Below, piece by piece: positions 62,698-64,000 of a DNA stretch of 64,000 bases. Each line of letters starts with the position of its first letter. Position 1 is the stretch's first letter. This stretch comes from Petroclostridium sp. X23 (GTDB taxonomy: Bacteria; Bacillota; Clostridia; SK-Y3): positions 186,001 to 250,000 of the forward strand of contig NZ_CP124862.1 of NCBI RefSeq assembly GCF_030013905.1. The letters run 5' to 3'. The notes beneath the pieces were generated by a model. It ran no database searches. It was not told the DNA's origin and saw nothing but the letters and a program-made list of their open reading frames with translations. A program made the position numbers and the translations under genes.

Positions 62698-62761
62698 TAT
62701 TATCTAAATATAGCAAATATTTATTTAATAAATCTTACTTCTGTGGAAGGAGGTGAATGGA

Positions 62762-62989
62762 ATGATCTTTGAAAAGGTTAGAGAGATCGTTGTTGATCAA
62801 CTAGGTGTTGAAGAAGATGATGTTACAATGGAAGCTTCCTTCATTGATGATTTAGGCGCAGACTCTTTGGATATCGTTGAACTTATCATGGCTCTTGAGG
62901 AAGAGTTCGATTTAGAGATACCTGATGAAGAAGCAGAAAAAATTGCATCTGTTGCTGATGTAGTTGGATATATCAAAGCCAATAACTAA
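62762..62989 (+). CDS. acpP: Acyl carrier protein
   Basis: 75 residues, acidic. The phosphopantetheine serine lies in [19 protein letters not shown] precedes ATG 62762; three extra residues in the longer reading are not needed. A terminator follows, so acpP is probably made in excess. Confidence 0.97.
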   Translation: MIFEKVREIVVDQLGVEEDDVTMEASFIDDLGADSLDIVELIMALEEEFDLEIPDEEAEKIASVADVVGYIKANN

Positions 62990-63020
62990 CAAAAAGTCCC
63001 GTTCATCGGGACTTTTTGTC
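62990..63020 (+). terminator. Terminator after acpP
   Basis: CAAAAAGTCCCG (62990-63001) pairs with CGGGACTTTTTG (63007-63018), loop TTCAT. Some read-through is expected since fabF follows in the same direction. Confidence 0.92.
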
Positions 63021-63126
63021 TTTATTAAGTTAATTCTTATTAGTTTATAATTACGATTATAAATTTATTATATAGATCAGAACTTTGTGAACCGTGAATC
63101 ATAATTAATAGATCGGGGGCAGTAAA

Positions 63127-64000
63127 ATGAAAAGAAGAGTAGTAATAACAGGTGTAGGTGCAGTTACACCTATAGGACATGGAAAAGAAGCTTTTTGGAA
63201 TGCAATAAAAGAAGGACAATGCGGCATTGATCTTGTAACACGTTTTGACACCACAGATTATACTTGTAAAATTGCAGCAGAAGTAAAGGATTTTGACGTT
63301 ACACAATATGTTGATAGAAAAGAAGCTAAAAGAATGGACAGATATACCCACTATGCAATGGCTGCTTCCAAGATGGCGTTGGAAGATGCAAACATCAATG
63401 TTGAAGAGTTGGATGGTGAAAGAGTCGGTGTTATCTTAGGCTCGGGAGTAGGTGGAATAGGGACTTTGGAAGACCAGCATAGTACTTTAATGGCAAAAGG
63501 TCCGGGAAGAGTAAGTCCGTTCTTTATTCCTATGATGATATCCAATATGGCTGCCGGACATATTGCAATCATGACCGGTGCAAAAGCAGTAAATGAAACA
63601 ATTGTGTCTGCATGTGCATCGGGAACAAATGCTATTGGTGATGCTTTCAGAGCAATTCGTAACGGGGATGTAGATGTAGTTATTTCCGGAGGTGCCGAAG
63701 CCCCTATCACACCGCTAGCTTTTGCCGGATTCTGCTCTATGAAAGCAATGTCTACCAGAAACGATGATCCTAAATGCGCATGTAGTCCATTTGACGCTGA
63801 AAGAGATGGATTCGTTATGGGAGAAGGAGCAGGTATTGTCATTCTTGAAGAATTGGAGCATGCTTTAAATAGAGGCGCTAATATCATCGCAGAAGTAGTT
63901 GGCTATGGCTCAACAGATGATGCATATCATATTACAGCACCGGCACCCAATGGAGAAGGCGGTGCAAGAGCGATGAAGCTTGCAATTAAGGATGCAGGAA
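63127..64000 (+). CDS. fabF: 3-oxoacyl-ACP synthase II FabF (runs off right edge)
   Basis: 291 codons are visible from ATG 63127, preceded by GGGGGC; the family has about 410. It begins [17 protein letters not shown], and the catalytic cysteine is in [13 protein letters not shown]. The window ends just before the first catalytic histidine would be fully in context (APAPNGEGG is seen). It elongates acyl-ACP and completes the fatty acid cluster. Confidence 0.95.
   Translation, partial: MKRRVVITGVGAVTPIGHGKEAFWNAIKEGQCGIDLVTRFDTTDYTCKIAAEVKDFDVTQYVDRKEAKRMDRYTHYAMAASKMALEDANINVEELDGERVGVILGSGVGGIGTLEDQHSTLMAKGPGRVSPFFIPMMISNMAAGHIAIMTGAKAVNETIVSACASGTNAIGDAFRAIRNGDVDVVISGGAEAPITPLAFAGFCSMKAMSTRNDDPKCACSPFDAERDGFVMGEGAGIVILEELEHALNRGANIIAEVVGYGSTDDAYHITAPAPNGEGGARAMKLAIKDAG

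Overview
The window reads as chromosome of a low-GC, spore-forming anaerobic Firmicute of class Clostridia. Evidence: a cotJ spore-coat operon, a small acid-soluble spore protein, a clostridial fapR-plsX-fabH-fabK-fabD-fabG-acpP-fabF lipid operon, an N-formyl-type initiator tRNA, TTGACA/TATAAT promoters with strong GGAGG ribosome sites, and frequent TTG/GTG starts. I cannot name the species. No prophage, transposase gene, CRISPR array or rRNA is visible.

Layout. 1-8.5 kb: FtsW/RodA-type protein and its penicillin-binding partner, converging on motA-motB; a YtrA-type GntR repressor with a two-gene ABC exporter under a perfect 24-bp-arm palindrome; exonuclease III; a soluble chemoreceptor-like protein with its sensor at the C-terminus. 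8.6-21.2 kb: a sugar-acid type catabolic island with a split transketolase, two paralogous FadR-family GntR regulators, a zinc alcohol dehydrogenase, an SDR and two TRAP transporters (Q, M, P). The transporters are nearly identical at DNA level although their neighbouring regulators have clearly diverged, which points to gene conversion. 21.2-26.7 kb: HAD hydrolase, RluA-type pseudouridine synthase, a secreted beta-propeller protein and an uncharacterised repeat-bearing protein.

27-36.6 kb: a second sugar cluster with another split transketolase, an oxidoreductase of the PGDH_C/ApnO type, a ribose-type ABC importer whose ATPase is fused to one permease, an amidohydrolase, and its own divergent-class GntR regulator. 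36.7-38.4 kb: a CBS-GGDEF diguanylate cyclase and a small unknown protein behind a recognisable c-di-GMP-I (GEMM-I) riboswitch and terminator. 38.8-40.1 kb: small Cys-rich protein, tRNA-fMet, and cotJA-cotJB followed by a truncated cotJC. 40.3-43 kb: a third FadR-type regulator with an IlvD/Edd dehydratase. 43-64 kb is mostly housekeeping: peptidoglycan-binding protein, SASP, DUF2225, iscS-thiI, pspC, cinA-recA-recX-rimO-pgsA, a MarR regulator with an unknown PH-like protein, a cheY-cheC-diguanylate cyclase operon, and the FapR fatty acid operon running off the right edge.

The most coherent new observation is regulatory. Five promoters upstream of the split transketolase, both TRAP operons and the dehydratase share one architecture: -35, 17 bp, -10, 5-6 bp, then the palindrome TGTAATACA. 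This predicts a dispersed sugar-acid regulon read by the three related FadR-type regulators. The ABC/transketolase cluster has a separate 21-bp palindrome shared by its regulator's promoter and two promoters ahead of the operon.
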